A stretch of DNA of 64,000 nucleotides from Aralia elata (Eukaryota > Streptophyta > Magnoliopsida > Apiales > Araliaceae): positions 36,164,695 through 36,228,694 of the forward strand of contig CM068380.1 in the NCBI GenBank assembly GCA_034770075.1, given 5' to 3'. Shown piece after piece: positions 45,764 through 55,938 of the stretch; position 1 is the first letter of the stretch; each line of letters starts with the position of its first letter. The notes beneath the pieces are model-generated. The model made no database searches, had not been told where the DNA came from, and worked only from the letters and a program-made list of their open reading frames with translations. The position numbers and the translations under genes were made by a program.

Positions 45764-45961
45764 ATCTCAAATAAGTATCGTAGATCAACTATAGGGTCAC
45801 AATAGGATCACAAAATTAAGGGAACCTAGTTTTTTACAACTAATTAGCCTGCATAGAAATTGTGGTGCTTTTCCAAGCATCAATCTAAAGTCGAATTACT
45901 GAGTGGTCACTTCAAACAACAGACCAGAATGGACTGGTCTATATCAGCTCTAACTGTTAAG
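45764..45961. other. Intergenic, no recognised feature
   Basis: About 200 bases of host flank between the Tat LTR and a MITE. It begins ATCTC, a candidate target duplication. Confidence 0.5.
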
Positions 45962-46609
45962 TAGAGATGTAAACTACTCGAGTTAAGTTTAGCTTTGGTT
46001 TGCCGAGTCGAGATTTGGTTTGTCGAGCTCGAACTCGACTAAAAGTTAAACGAGTTTGAGTCGTGTCGAGCCGAATATTTAGATAAGCATGAATATGTTA
46101 GTCGAGCTCGAATCGAGTTTTAGTTGTGCTAAATCAAATTTAGTTAAATATTCCCTCCATCAAAATAAAAAAAAAATCAATATATACTTTCTAAGTTATT
46201 TTAAGACATTTTTAAATTTAAAATTGACATAATTTATTTAAATTTTGAAAACAATAAATCTTATAACTAGTAATACTTTTTAAGTAATTTATGATATTCA
46301 TAATTATATTAACATAAACTAAATAAATTCATGTTAATTTTGAATTTGAAAACATCTTATATTGACTTTTAAAAAGTCCAAATTGTTCTTATAACAAGGG
46401 GAGCTTAAGCAAAATCAAGCTTAGACGAGTTGAACTTATATGAGTCAAGCTCAAGTCTAACACAATATAGTTCGAGCTCGACTCATTTAATTAAATGATC
46501 TGTTCGAGCACGACTCAATAAATGAACTCAGGTCGAGTCGAGGTAAGTTTAAACGAGCTAAGCCGTGCCGAACAAAGTTCGTGAACAAATAAGTTTGTTT
46601 ACAGCTCTA
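45962..46609. mobile_element. MITE-like element rich in GAGCTCGA words
   Basis: Imperfect inverted ends TAGAGATGTAAAC (45962) and GTTTACAGCTCTA (46609), with repeated GTCGAGCTCGAA/TTCGAGCTCGAC palindromes inside both halves. The AT-rich middle includes a Stowaway-like TCCCTCCATC near 46150, possibly a second nested element. No target duplication is evident. Confidence 0.6.
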
Positions 46610-46939
46610 AACCTGAAATAGTTTAAAGAAGTCAGAGGCAAAAAAAAACAATAAGCCCCAAATGAGACAGTATCTGAAGCATTATAAAACAAATACTACA
46701 TGATTTTATCCTCTGGCATACAGCTTTGGTAAGATATTAAATCTTAAACATGTACAAGGATTAAGCAGGTCGGATTTCTAGAGCCAACGTTCTTCATTTA
46801 ATACAATAATACAACTATAAAAAGAATCGACAGCAGTAATGAAAATGTTTCGACTAAGCATAGATACATATAAATTTATATATGTATGTATCATTTGTGT
46901 TTAGAAAAATTTCCGTTGCCTAAAGAAGAAAGGAGACGT
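46610..46939 (-). other. 3' flank and probable 3' UTR of the PSB33-like gene
   Basis: AT-rich sequence directly after the stop codon on the minus strand. No other gene or repeat was recognised. No clear single poly(A) signal can be chosen. Confidence 0.4.
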
Positions 46940-47128
46940 CTAATTAACAGCATTTGAAACAGAATAAATGAAGTCCAAGAATCCCGTTCCCTTGAGGAGA
47001 CCTTCACCGGTTAAGAGTTCAAAATCTAACAGCAAGAGGAAGCCAATTATTGCAGCCTTCCCGTTTATCAATTCAGTCCTCTGTGTGAAACCAAACCCTT
47101 CAAAATCCTCATCAACCACCATTCTCAC
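46940..47128 (-). CDS. PSB33: PSB33-like gene, exon 3
   Basis: Follows an acceptor GTGATTCAG and begins GTGAGAATGG (VRMVVDED). It ends at TAG (46942-46940). It carries the LHC-like membrane helix and the TGFLDFIYSVS tail. Confidence 0.92.
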   Translation of the reverse strand: MRMVVDEDFEGFGFTQRTELINGKAAIIGFLLLLDFELLTGEGLLKGTGFLDFIYSVSNAVN

Positions 47129-50100
47129 CTGAATCACAACATAAAAATTAGAAGGTTAAATCCATATGGTTAATTCATAAAATACATTATAGGCCAATCC
47201 TTCCATCGCTCAAGCTTCAAGAAAAATTTGGTGACCGTTGTATTAGAGCTGCAGAGCTTAAATATACACATTCATTACCAAACATATTCACATCCTTGGC
47301 TATACCACCAAAGACCACGAACGAGGGAGATTATTAGAGAACTAAAAACGCCGCTAATAACTCAAGGCTATGTTTGTTTGCAAAAATGATGTGTATTAGG
47401 ATAGGACTATTTGTACTAATTTGTTACCACTACGGACTATTGTATCCCATAATTATTCCTTTATTTAATCTCACACATGTTTTGTCATTTCTAAGGTTAT
47501 TTGATGATAATCCCAAGTGGAAAGCTAGGATTATATAATCCCCTTTTGAGGTATCGAATGACCTTAGAAATGATTGTGTTAGATTTATAAAATGGGTCCA
47601 AAGTCTAGTATATAAAGACATCAAGCTCTCTAACTCAAAACCAATTGGTAATGAGAAGAGTTGGCCCAAGTCATTATATACTAGACATGTTTTCTCAAGG
47701 TATTCAATGTGAGACAAGATATACTCTAACAGGTTAAAATAAATAAATAAATAAACAAAACAAAAAAAAATGGGTCCACGGGATTATATAAGGGACTAAT
47801 CATGGAATAAAATAGTACGTAATTGTGTTAAATTAATAGAAATAGTCCTACATCATCCACCATTTTTGCAAACAAAGATAGCCTAAGAGTAAGTGGTTGT
47901 TAATATGGCATTCAGGCTTTGTTACAATGTCAGCTACATGATCAACTATAGAAAGTATTGAATGGCTTTCTTTTACCTCTTCTACATTGACATTAGTAGC
48001 TGTAATACCAGGTTGAGCTTTTCCACTAAAAACAATCTCTGCAGATGCATCAGAGCTAACACCTGCCATGCTTATATAAATATTTTCACCATCAGTTTTC
48101 ACCGGATAAATATATAAAGTCCTCAACGAAGGTGTAAGGGCTCTCAGCACAGGATTCTTTGGGTACCAATCCTTAACAGCTCCAGTTCTGAGATCATAAG
48201 TGCTATCTGTTGTTGGGCAAACAATACAGCCATCCTAAGAAAAACATAATACATTTAATCCTTCTTCTAAATTGGGTAGAATATCACAAAAAAAAAAAAA
48301 CAAAAACAAAAACAAAAATTAAAAAAAAAAACAAAAACAAAAAGAAGTTGTTAGAACAAACTATGGTAAACACAGAAAATCAACAACGGAAAATACAAAC
48401 AAGAACATACGATTTACGTGGAAAACCGAAATCGAGATAAAACCACAGGCGAGAGGCAAAAAATATCATTATATCAAAGTGTGGAGAATACAAGCTATGA
48501 ATCTCTATAAAAAAACATTTAAAAATGAGAAGGAAAAGAATCCTGAAACCCTAGCTACAATAACATATATATAGTCAGACCCAAATAACATAACATACCG
48601 CGGCTACGAACTTTGGCCTATCGGCCTTAGTCCTCCGCTACCACCACTAAACCTTATCTTTCTTTCCTTCAGGTTGCCGCACAAAATAACTCGGGTCGGG
48701 CCAAAAAAACAGATCCTCACAAGAATTTGAAACACACATAACAAAAGCATATCCTGGGTATAATATCAAAAAAAAGCATATACATAGACGAACAGAAGTA
48801 TCTAAAATTCTCTCATAAATAGTGAAGGTCAATGTTTCTCCTACTTGATGGCAATAAGTCATAGTGCTAGAAGCAAAAATGAAACATTTTTCTATTTCAG
48901 TAAAAACCAAATCTCTTATAGGTAATAGTTCAAATTAGATAAAGAAATTGGAGTACATTGCCTCCCTATCAGTTTTCTCGTGGCATATTACCTCCTAATG
49001 GCCTGGGGTGAAATAGGTTATATTATATACTGAACAAAGGGAAGAAAAGGGTTCAAAACCCTTTATTTTTATTTCTAATAGTCAAGTCCACCCATGTGTT
49101 TTTTTGTGTGGTTGTGCTTATATATATTCACCATATATATAAAAGAAGAAACCACGTCTAGCTCTCCACCCTTGTACTACTACCACTCCTACCATGTCCA
49201 CTAGATCACCATGATCATCGCAAGCCACCTCTCATTTTCAAAACCACTCGACAAATTCAAACCCCCAAGGATAGCACCATGGCATCCAATATCAAACACA
49301 TCTAAGCTCCAACATGACTCAAGTAGAAAAGAAAAAGGAATTGTCCTACAAAAAGACAGTGCATTGGGGTTTGTGTGTATCTGTGTGTGTGTGTGAGAGA
49401 GAGAGAGAGGTAGGCTGGTGGTGAGGTGATGGAAGACTGTAGCAGAGAGAAAGGGCCTCCTCCGCATATATATACACGCATAATATCACACTTGTAGACA
49501 AAGAAATGTGACCGAAAAAGGTGAAAGCTGATCAATCCCACAAGTGAAAATTGCATTTCGCACAACGATCCTCTAATTTATGGGTAGAGTTATGAATTAT
49601 ATGTAAGCCACCAAAAGCAGAGGCATGCCCAATGTACACATGATGTGTACACCAATAAGTATAGGATGGACAGAGATTATCTGGTAGTCCATATAAACAC
49701 AGCACATGAACCCAGGAAGCTGAAAAATCACTCTTAACCCCAAAAAATAAAAGAAACTATACGAGACTCATGCTTAGTTATTTTTCCATTGTCCTATTTG
49801 TTTGGGCTTTGTGGAACTCTATCTTCGAAGTGTTGGAGGAATGGGTCTCTTGCTTTGGTGGAAAATATGTTTTTAATTTGCTTTCGAGGTTTTGGAATTA
49901 GGAAGGATGTGAAATTCTTTGAAAGTGTGCTTTTGTATCAGTTTTATGGGCAGATTGGGTCAAGCGCAAGACTAGATTGTTTAGATGGAGCTATTTATCT
50001 TTTAATTTGCTGAGGGATATGGTTAATATTTCTTGCATCCTTTTTGCCTTTGAGGACACTTCTGTGACTGATTTAAGTGGAGATTAAAGGGATGCACCTT

Positions 50101-51414
50101 TTTAAGTGCTATTTTTCCTTATTTTTCTTCAGTTCAGTGAGGTTGAACTTCTTGTCACCCCTATTTTATTGTATTCTTTTTCGATTAATAAAATTTCTTC
50201 TTTTATCCAAAAAAAAAGAAGTAAAAAACTCAATTTAGCTGGTAAAGAATCATGTCCAACACGGGGTAACCATTTCAAAAACAACATTGTCCCCTTAATT
50301 ATTCTTAGAAACTCTACCATCACATGTAGCTAAATGAAATTTGATTCCCAGCTCAAACAGGTCAAAGTCATACAGTCCCGAGGTTCCGATATGATTGAGC
50401 GCCCAAACCGAGGAGGCAGCAAAGACATCAAGTTCTAGGGGAAGTTATGAGCATTACGTTCATGCATTCCATACTAAGGGTTCCCACTAGGGCAATCAAT
50501 GCCTTCTTCGTGAGCAACCAGCCGAACGGTGGACCTCCCTTGCTGACATGGAGGATATGAAATATACAGTTGCTAAATTAGGTGTGCTTATGCTAAATCT
50601 AGCCCATGGTTAGTACCATAACTGAAAGTCAAACATAATCCTGCAGCAGCAGTCAGTGAATAGACCCTTTGTGTAGCAACAAGAACTTTATCTATTCCAA
50701 AAGTCATCTGTCGTTATGTTTATATCTACTGACCCAACTGGATTGTGGTAAAAATGAATTGGTCTCAGTCATTTGAATAGAAAATGAATTGGTTGTAGAA
50801 TTATATTTCAAATTCTGACACTTGCGTACCCATTTCCAATCTTGAGAAGCGATTCTAGCTCCCCATGCCAATCAAGGTCATAGTTTAGTCAAGATATTAA
50901 TAGATGACAAAGAGCATAAAAAATTCTTGCTCAGTTTCAAAATTTCTATACATTTGTAAACCAACTTTTAAGGATTTTTTTTCCCTCAAACAAATCCCTA
51001 ACATTAGTCTATATATATAATAAATAAGACAAAATCGCCGTTCAACCCTAAATTTTAGGAGTAGCAAATTTAACAATATATATATATATATAATAAATAA
51101 GACAAAATCGCCGTTCAACCCTAAATTTTAGGAGTAGTCGTTCAACCCTACTTTTTAGGAGTGACCCCCTAAAATTTAACAATATATATATATAATAAAT
51201 AAGACAAAATCGTCGTTCAACCCTAAATTTTAAGAGTAGTCGTTCAACCATACTTTTTAGAAGTTACTCCCTAAAATTTAACAATAATAAATTCTAACTA
51301 TATATATAATAAGACAAAATAGCGTTCAACTCTAAATTTTAGGAGTGACTCTTCAACCCTAAAATTTAGCAATAAATCTTAACTATAAATAAAATATATA
51401 TATATATATATAAA

Positions 51415-51462
<48 letters not shown>

Positions 51463-53701
51463 GCACAAAATAGTCTCTCACCTAGGAATGGTCCTACAAC
51501 CCTAAAATGTTGGAATAGAAACCTAAACTTTAGTAAACGAAACTAATTTTTTTCACCTCTTATTTAATTTCAAAATCTTTTCATCTACATTCTTACTATC
51601 ATAATTATTTACTTACCACTATCTCTTATTCTTATACATTTTCTAAAATAGTTAGTGTTCTTTAAAATTCATGTTATTGATAACAATAATGTTTTAATAT
51701 ATAATGATTTTTTATTATTAAATTATATAAGTATAATTATTTGAGTTTAATTAAGATTTTATTATTACATAAATAGAAGAACATAGAAATATAGAAACAA
51801 ATAAATCATTTAAAGAGGAATGCTATCATTTATATTATATAAGTAGAAGAATTATTATTGTAGATTTTAAATTTTATTTAATTTTTTTTATCAATAATTA
51901 GTTATATATTATTAGTTAAATAGGATATTTCAGAAGGAAATAATTTCTTTAAATAAAAATCATTGTACACAATATTAATCTATTATTAGTAGAATTAATA
52001 TATTAGTATAGTATAATATAAAAAGTATAAATAATACAATAATTTTATAACAAAACAAAGATCATGCTTCGCACGGGATCATGAGCTAGTTAGTGGTGAC
52101 ATAATAGTGGTCAATCAACCAAGATAAAAGATAAAAGTAATGGAATATTAAGAGCTTCATGTCACTTATAGTCTGAAAATAGAAATGTATCTTTAATTTT
52201 GAAATAGATAAAAAAAGAAAAATATATCTCTAACTACCATACTACCTCTTCCCACAATAGAGTCCAATTTGCCAATTAATTTTTCCAAAAAATTATAAAA
52301 TAAAAAATAAATACTCCATTTATCTACAGTAGTATAAAAGAGACAATGTCCTCAACTTGGTACCAAAATTTCATTATCATAGTACCACTACTAAACTAAC
52401 AATTTGCTATTTGTAAGAATAAAAAATGAAAAAAAAATACAAAATTACATCCTAAATGTTTGCAAAATTTGTAGATAATATTCTTTTTTGCGGAATGGAA
52501 TGAGTGCAGTGGCAGCACTACATAAAGTTAGGATCGGGCAATGGCCCCTCCCAGATTTTTTTTTTTTTTTTCTAACTAGTATGTAGTTAAATCTCAATTT
52601 AGTAAACTCCTTTAACATTTTGTTTATTTTTCTTCCTCAAACAAATTTTAGATGTTAGTCTTTATTTATATTTCCCCCTAAATTTCATCTACCACACATT
52701 CTCTTCACTACGGAATCTCTCTCCACCACTTAAACTTATTGTTAATCTTTACATAATTTATTTTAGTTAAGAAATGTGACGAGTATATTATTATTTGAGT
52801 TAGTGAATTTGTAGATAATATTCTTTTTGGGGAACGGAATTAGTGCAGTGGTGGCACTACGTAGAGTCGGGATCGGGCAATGGCCCCACCCGGATATTTT
52901 TTTTTCTAACTAGCATGTAGTTAAATCTCAATTTAATAATTCACAAACACTTCTTTAACATTTTGTTTATTTTTCTTTCCCAAACAAATTTTAGATGGTA
53001 GTCTTTATTTATATTTTTTTTCCCAAATTTCATCTATCACACATTCTCTTCACTACGGAATCTCTCCCCACCTTAAGCTTACTGTTAATTTTTACATAAT
53101 TTATTTTAAAGTTAAGAAATGTGATGAGTATATTATTATTTGCGTTAGGGAATTTTTTTGTATTAATATTTTTGCTATCGCATCTCTTCCCAAAATATAT
53201 TAAATAAATTAGGATTCTATGATATATATTAGAAATCATATATTAGGTCTTTACGATTATTTATTTTGTTGTGATATAATTCCTAAGGGCGAGCCTGTGG
53301 TTGAATAAATTTTCCCGTACATGTATAGGTTTGACACTTTTTATCCTCTTTTAAAGTATAACATATAACTGAAACATATTTTGTTGTGATTTTTATGCAA
53401 TTTATATATATATATATATATGTAGGGTATCAATCCATGGCAACCGGTTGCCATTGGTACTATTTGAGCAACCAATATCTCAACCGTTGATCACCAGAAT
53501 GGATGGCTTAGATTGATAAAAAATTCTCTCCTGCCGCTATAGGCTGTAATGGCAGTAAGATGGCTTGTAGCGGCACGACAAATTACTCATTTGCCCCTCA
53601 TTTGCCCATGTGCTACACTGTCTGCCGCTACTAGCGGCAGTGTAGCAAATTCATAAATTAGAGTGGAGCAGCGGTAGTTCAGCGGTATTTATATATATAT
53701 A

Positions 53702-53750
<49 letters not shown>

Positions 53751-54428
53751 TATCACTCTTTAATGTTGTACATTAAAAAAAAATTACTTGCAATTCCATT
53801 ACAAATTCAATTTAAAGATAAATTTAGTTATTTAAAGGAGTGTTTAATAAATAAATAAAAATCAATTTAAATTTAGTGTATAAGATTTTATTTACATTTT
53901 TATTTAAATATTTGTTCTTATATATTTTGGCTCCTCCTGTCCTGGTGCCGCCATTGAATATTGAATGTGTGTCTGTATATATAGAGAGGAGAGAGAAAGG
54001 GTGATGGTGAAATTAGGAACCTGAGTGAGCTTGGCATTGAGCAAGCCTTCAGTATAAGCTCCCTCAGCAGGCGATCTATTCTCAATTGCAAAAACATCAT
54101 CTTTATACCACAACAGCAATATAGTCTCCCCATCCTGAATAATCACTCGCCGCTCCCCTTTCGGCAGCGCCGACAGCGGAACCACCGGAACCCAATTCCT
54201 CCCGTCATTGGCCGGGGATTCCTCCGCCACCGACACTTGTGTGGCCTCACACACAATCAGCTTCTTGTTTTTGCAACTGGGTGTTCTGCAAATAGCAAAA
54301 TTGTTTCTGCTATTGGATTTTGAGGTAGGCTTTAGGAGAAATTGATGATTTAGGGGTAATTTTGCGTGGTGTGGCGGAGATGGGACGGAGAGGAAACTGG
54401 AAGTGAGCTTTGGGGCTGCAGTGGCCAT
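46940..54428 (-). CDS. PSB33: PSB33/LIL8-like thylakoid protein, three exons
   Basis: Join of 54021-54428, 47977-48234 and 46940-47128 on the minus strand: 136 + 86 + 62 codons plus stop, about 284 residues, close to the size of the Arabidopsis protein. Both introns are GT-AG and in phase 0. The N-terminus (MATAAPKLTSSFLSVPS) is a Ser-rich chloroplast transit peptide. A Rieske-like fold follows (NWVPVVPLSALPKGERRVII, ETILLLWYKDDVFAIENRSP, DGCIVCPTTDSTYDLRTG) in which the iron-sulfur ligands are not complete, as in this family. The C-terminus has an LHC-like helix (ELINGKAAIIGFLLLLDFEL). The family supports photosystem II and light-harvesting stability in thylakoids. An upstream in-frame ATG at 54563 would add 45 residues but lacks transit-peptide character. 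No lesion is seen, so the gene is probably functional despite a 5.8 kb intron 1 full of repeats. Confidence 0.92.
47366..47883. mobile_element. MITE in intron 2 of the PSB33-like gene
   Basis: The terminal inverted repeats start GGCTATGTTTGTTTGC at 47366 and, on the other strand, GGCTATCTTTGTTTGC at 47883. They match at 22 of 23 positions over the full ends. 518 bases, no coding capacity. The end sequence is of a hAT-like type, but I cannot find a clean 8-base target duplication. Confidence 0.8.
47977..48234 (-). CDS. PSB33: PSB33-like gene, exon 2
   Basis: Follows an acceptor TTTTTCTTAG and starts GATGGCTG (DGCIVCP). It ends GTAGAAGAG before the donor GTAAAAGA. 258 bases, 86 codons, the rest of the Rieske-like domain. 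Confidence 0.9.
48349..48660 (-). mobile_element. Copia-type LTR end in intron 1
   Basis: On the minus strand the sequence runs ...GGTTTTCCACGTAAATCGTA... to TTGTTCTAACA at 48349, a pattern common at the 3' end of plant copia LTRs. The other boundary is unclear. Confidence 0.5.
49383..49410. repeat. GT/GA microsatellite
   Basis: (TG)n followed by (AG)n, about 28 bases. Confidence 0.9.
49775..50218 (+). mobile_element. 5'-truncated LINE tail with poly(A)
   Basis: A shifted frame reads like the C-terminus of plant L1 elements (FNLLRDMVNISCILFAFED near 49995-50050). The 3' UTR ends TTCGATTAATAAAATTTC and an A tract (50209-50218), typical of these elements. Intron location and lack of LTRs agree. 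Confidence 0.6.
51008..52090. mobile_element. Helitron-like element with internal tandem repeats
   Basis: Begins TCTATATATATAATAAATAAGAC and ends CGCACGGGATCATGAGCTAGT, a CTAGT end like Helitrons, followed by T. The 5' flanking base is G rather than A and the terminal hairpin is poor, so the class is tentative. It includes a tandem array at 51010-51390. Confidence 0.4.
51010..51390. repeat. Four degenerate tandem units with AACCCTAAATTTTAGGAG
   Basis: Units of 70-105 bases carry TAAGACAAAATCGCCGTTCAA followed by CCCTAAATTTTAGGAGT, at about 51027, 51095, 51200 and 51310. CCTAAATTTTAGG is a near-perfect palindrome. An AT and AAT microsatellite follows to 51460. Confidence 0.8.
52471..53155. 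repeat. 340-base tandem duplication in intron 1
   Basis: GTAGATAATATTCTTTTT at 52471 and 52811 start two diverged copies. Each contains TCGGGCAATGGCCCC and ends with ...GAGTATATTATTATTTG. The second copy ends near 53155. Confidence 0.88.
53400..53757. mobile_element. Palindromic non-autonomous repeat flanked by AT tracts
   Basis: Between TA microsatellites at 53405-53422 and 53690-53747 lies unique-looking sequence with CAACCGGTTGCCATTGG. It includes a near-perfect inverted repeat CTGCCGCTACTAGCGGCAG at 53622-53640 and related GCCGCTA/TAGCGGC words at 53533-53577. Confidence 0.45.
54021..54428 (-). CDS. PSB33: PSB33-like gene, exon 1
   Basis: From ATGGCCACTGC at 54428 to ...CTCACTCAG at 54021, followed by the donor GTTCCTAA. 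Encodes the transit peptide and the first part of the Rieske-like domain, ending AKLTQ. Confidence 0.9.
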
Positions 54429-54970
54429 GTGAAATGAGTGGTACTTTGGGTGGAGAGAGAAAAGAGAGAGAGGACGAAAGGCAGGGGGTCTGAAAGTGAG
54501 AAGAGAGAGAAGGGGAGAGAGGGATTTCCATGGCCACAGAAATAGGATAACAACCGGAGACACAAGGTATGGTGGAGATGTTCGCTAATAACATTTGCAA
54601 TTAGGGAATTTTTTATTATTTTTTTCTTTTTACAAGTAAATTACTACACTTTTTTTTTAAAAAAAATGGTGAAAAAAGAATATACCATCTAACTAGTATC
54701 TCATACGGTTAATGCGTCATTGTCATTTTTTAGATTTGTTAAATAAATTCAACCGTATGAATTTAAAAAGCATATAAAAATATTTGAAGATATGAGTTTT
54801 CATATGATTTAGTGATCTCTATTATCGAATTTATGGTAATAGAAGTTCAATTAATCTTACTCGTTAAAAAATATACTTATTTTACAATGTTATAATAATA
54901 ACACTACTGACACAATCTTGACTAGGGCCACATCAAACGATGAGACAAATCATTTTCAAGAGGAAAGGAC
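54429..54970. other. 5' flank of the PSB33-like gene
   Basis: On the minus strand this precedes the chosen ATG. The first 135 bases are an in-frame open leader rich in CTCTCTC, probably 5' UTR. Further upstream is AT-rich promoter-like sequence without a TATA box I would defend. Confidence 0.45.
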
Positions 54971-55303
54971 ATGCTTAGCTTGGGCGTGGATGGAAATCAA
55001 GGAGATAAAACTTGGGTTGATCTAATTCAGGTTCTTATTGATCCAATTACGAGGGCAAAAGCTAAAAGATTCAAGGAGGGACTTAATGAATTAATCCAAG
55101 AGGTTTGGGCTGAAAGGAGTTCAACGACATTCATTAAGGAGGATGATCTTAAGTTAATTAATTTGGTTCAAGCAATTGGGCCAAGCCCAATGCGTGGTGC
55201 CTTTGTTATCGCCCAGCCCAACGCTAGCGCACGCCAGCACGCCAGCGCATGGCGCACGCTGGCCAGCATGTCAGCGCGCCCCAGCACGCACGCCTGCGCC
55301 TAG
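54971..55303 (+). pseudogene. Gypsy polyprotein C-terminal tail
   Basis: The frame contains PITRAKAKRFKEGLNELIQE (about 55033-55092), which resembles the conserved tail that follows integrase in many plant gypsy polyproteins, and LINLVQAIG soon after. The final part of the frame is translated GC-rich repeat and is probably not protein. No integrase is present upstream. It is a fragment only. Confidence 0.55.
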
Positions 55304-55395
55304 CGTCAGGCATTCTGCTTTTTCAGCGCCGCATCGCCCAAAACAAGCGTCGTAGCGCTGGGTTTCTGATGGTTCAGCGCCGCAACGCTCGACCC
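55213..55395 (+). repeat. GC-rich block with AGCGC words
   Basis: Many CAGCGC, AACGCTAGCGC, GCGCACGC and CAGCGCCGCA words in an AT-rich context, directly after the pol tail and inside the presumed LTR. It contains the palindromic AGCGCT near 55349 and GCTAGC near 55223. Confidence 0.85.
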
Positions 55396-55920
55396 CGATT
55401 CTGGAATTATGAGAGTTGTTTTCTATTATGTAATTTAGGAAGTTATTTTAATTCTAATATAATTAAGAAGCTTATTAGATGGGTTTTCAATTCTAAAATA
55501 ACTGCTTGTTATGTAATTTGTTCCTATTGGAATTAGAGTTATTTGAGTAGTATAAATAAGGGATCAAGCTAATGTACTACACACAACAGATTATTCATCA
55601 ATAAAATTACTTGTGAGATTGTTTTCTCTTTCGGTTCTTTGAGAACTCCTGAACTGTTCATAGTTTGTTGTGAGGTTCAATCTTACTTATCATACAACAA
55701 TTCATAGTTATGTGTGACGTCTTCTACCTATATCAAAGTTTTTGTAGACAACGGGTCGAGGTTCCATTCAACACCAAATTCATTACACTATCGATTGTAC
55801 CAAGGTTCTCGCTTCAATATAAGCGAAGGGTTGTGGTGTCATTGGTGTTCCACCAATACAACTTTGCTAGAAACGATCCTGGCGACGACCACCTCACGCA
55901 AGCGTGTTGTAGAGTCTATC
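55304..55920 (+). repeat. LTR end with primer-like site
   Basis: The region ends GTAGAGTCTATCA, followed by GTTAGTATTAGAGC (55921-55934), which looks like a decayed tRNA-iMet primer site. The LTR start is not identified and may lie before 55213. The next LTR begins at 55939. Confidence 0.5.
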
Positions 55921-55938
55921 AGTTAGTATTAGAGCTAA

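Larger units (their letters stand above)
48235..54020 (-). other. Intron 1 of the PSB33-like gene, repeat-filled
   Basis: A 5786-base intron bounded by GT (54020) and AG (48235) on the minus strand. It contains a copia LTR end, a GT/GA microsatellite, a LINE tail, a Helitron-like AT-rich segment, a 340-base tandem duplication and a palindromic element. The remaining stretches (48660-49380, 50219-51007, 52091-52470) hold nothing I can name. Confidence 0.85.

Noticed and set aside
48210..48440. Lys/Thr-rich frame
   Set aside because: Encoded by an A-rich microsatellite-like stretch (CAAAAA repeats) in intron 1.
54310..54600. Other minus-strand frames overlapping PSB33 exon 1
   Set aside because: Shadow frames of exon 1 and its CT-rich leader; the PSB33 frame is clearly the coding one.
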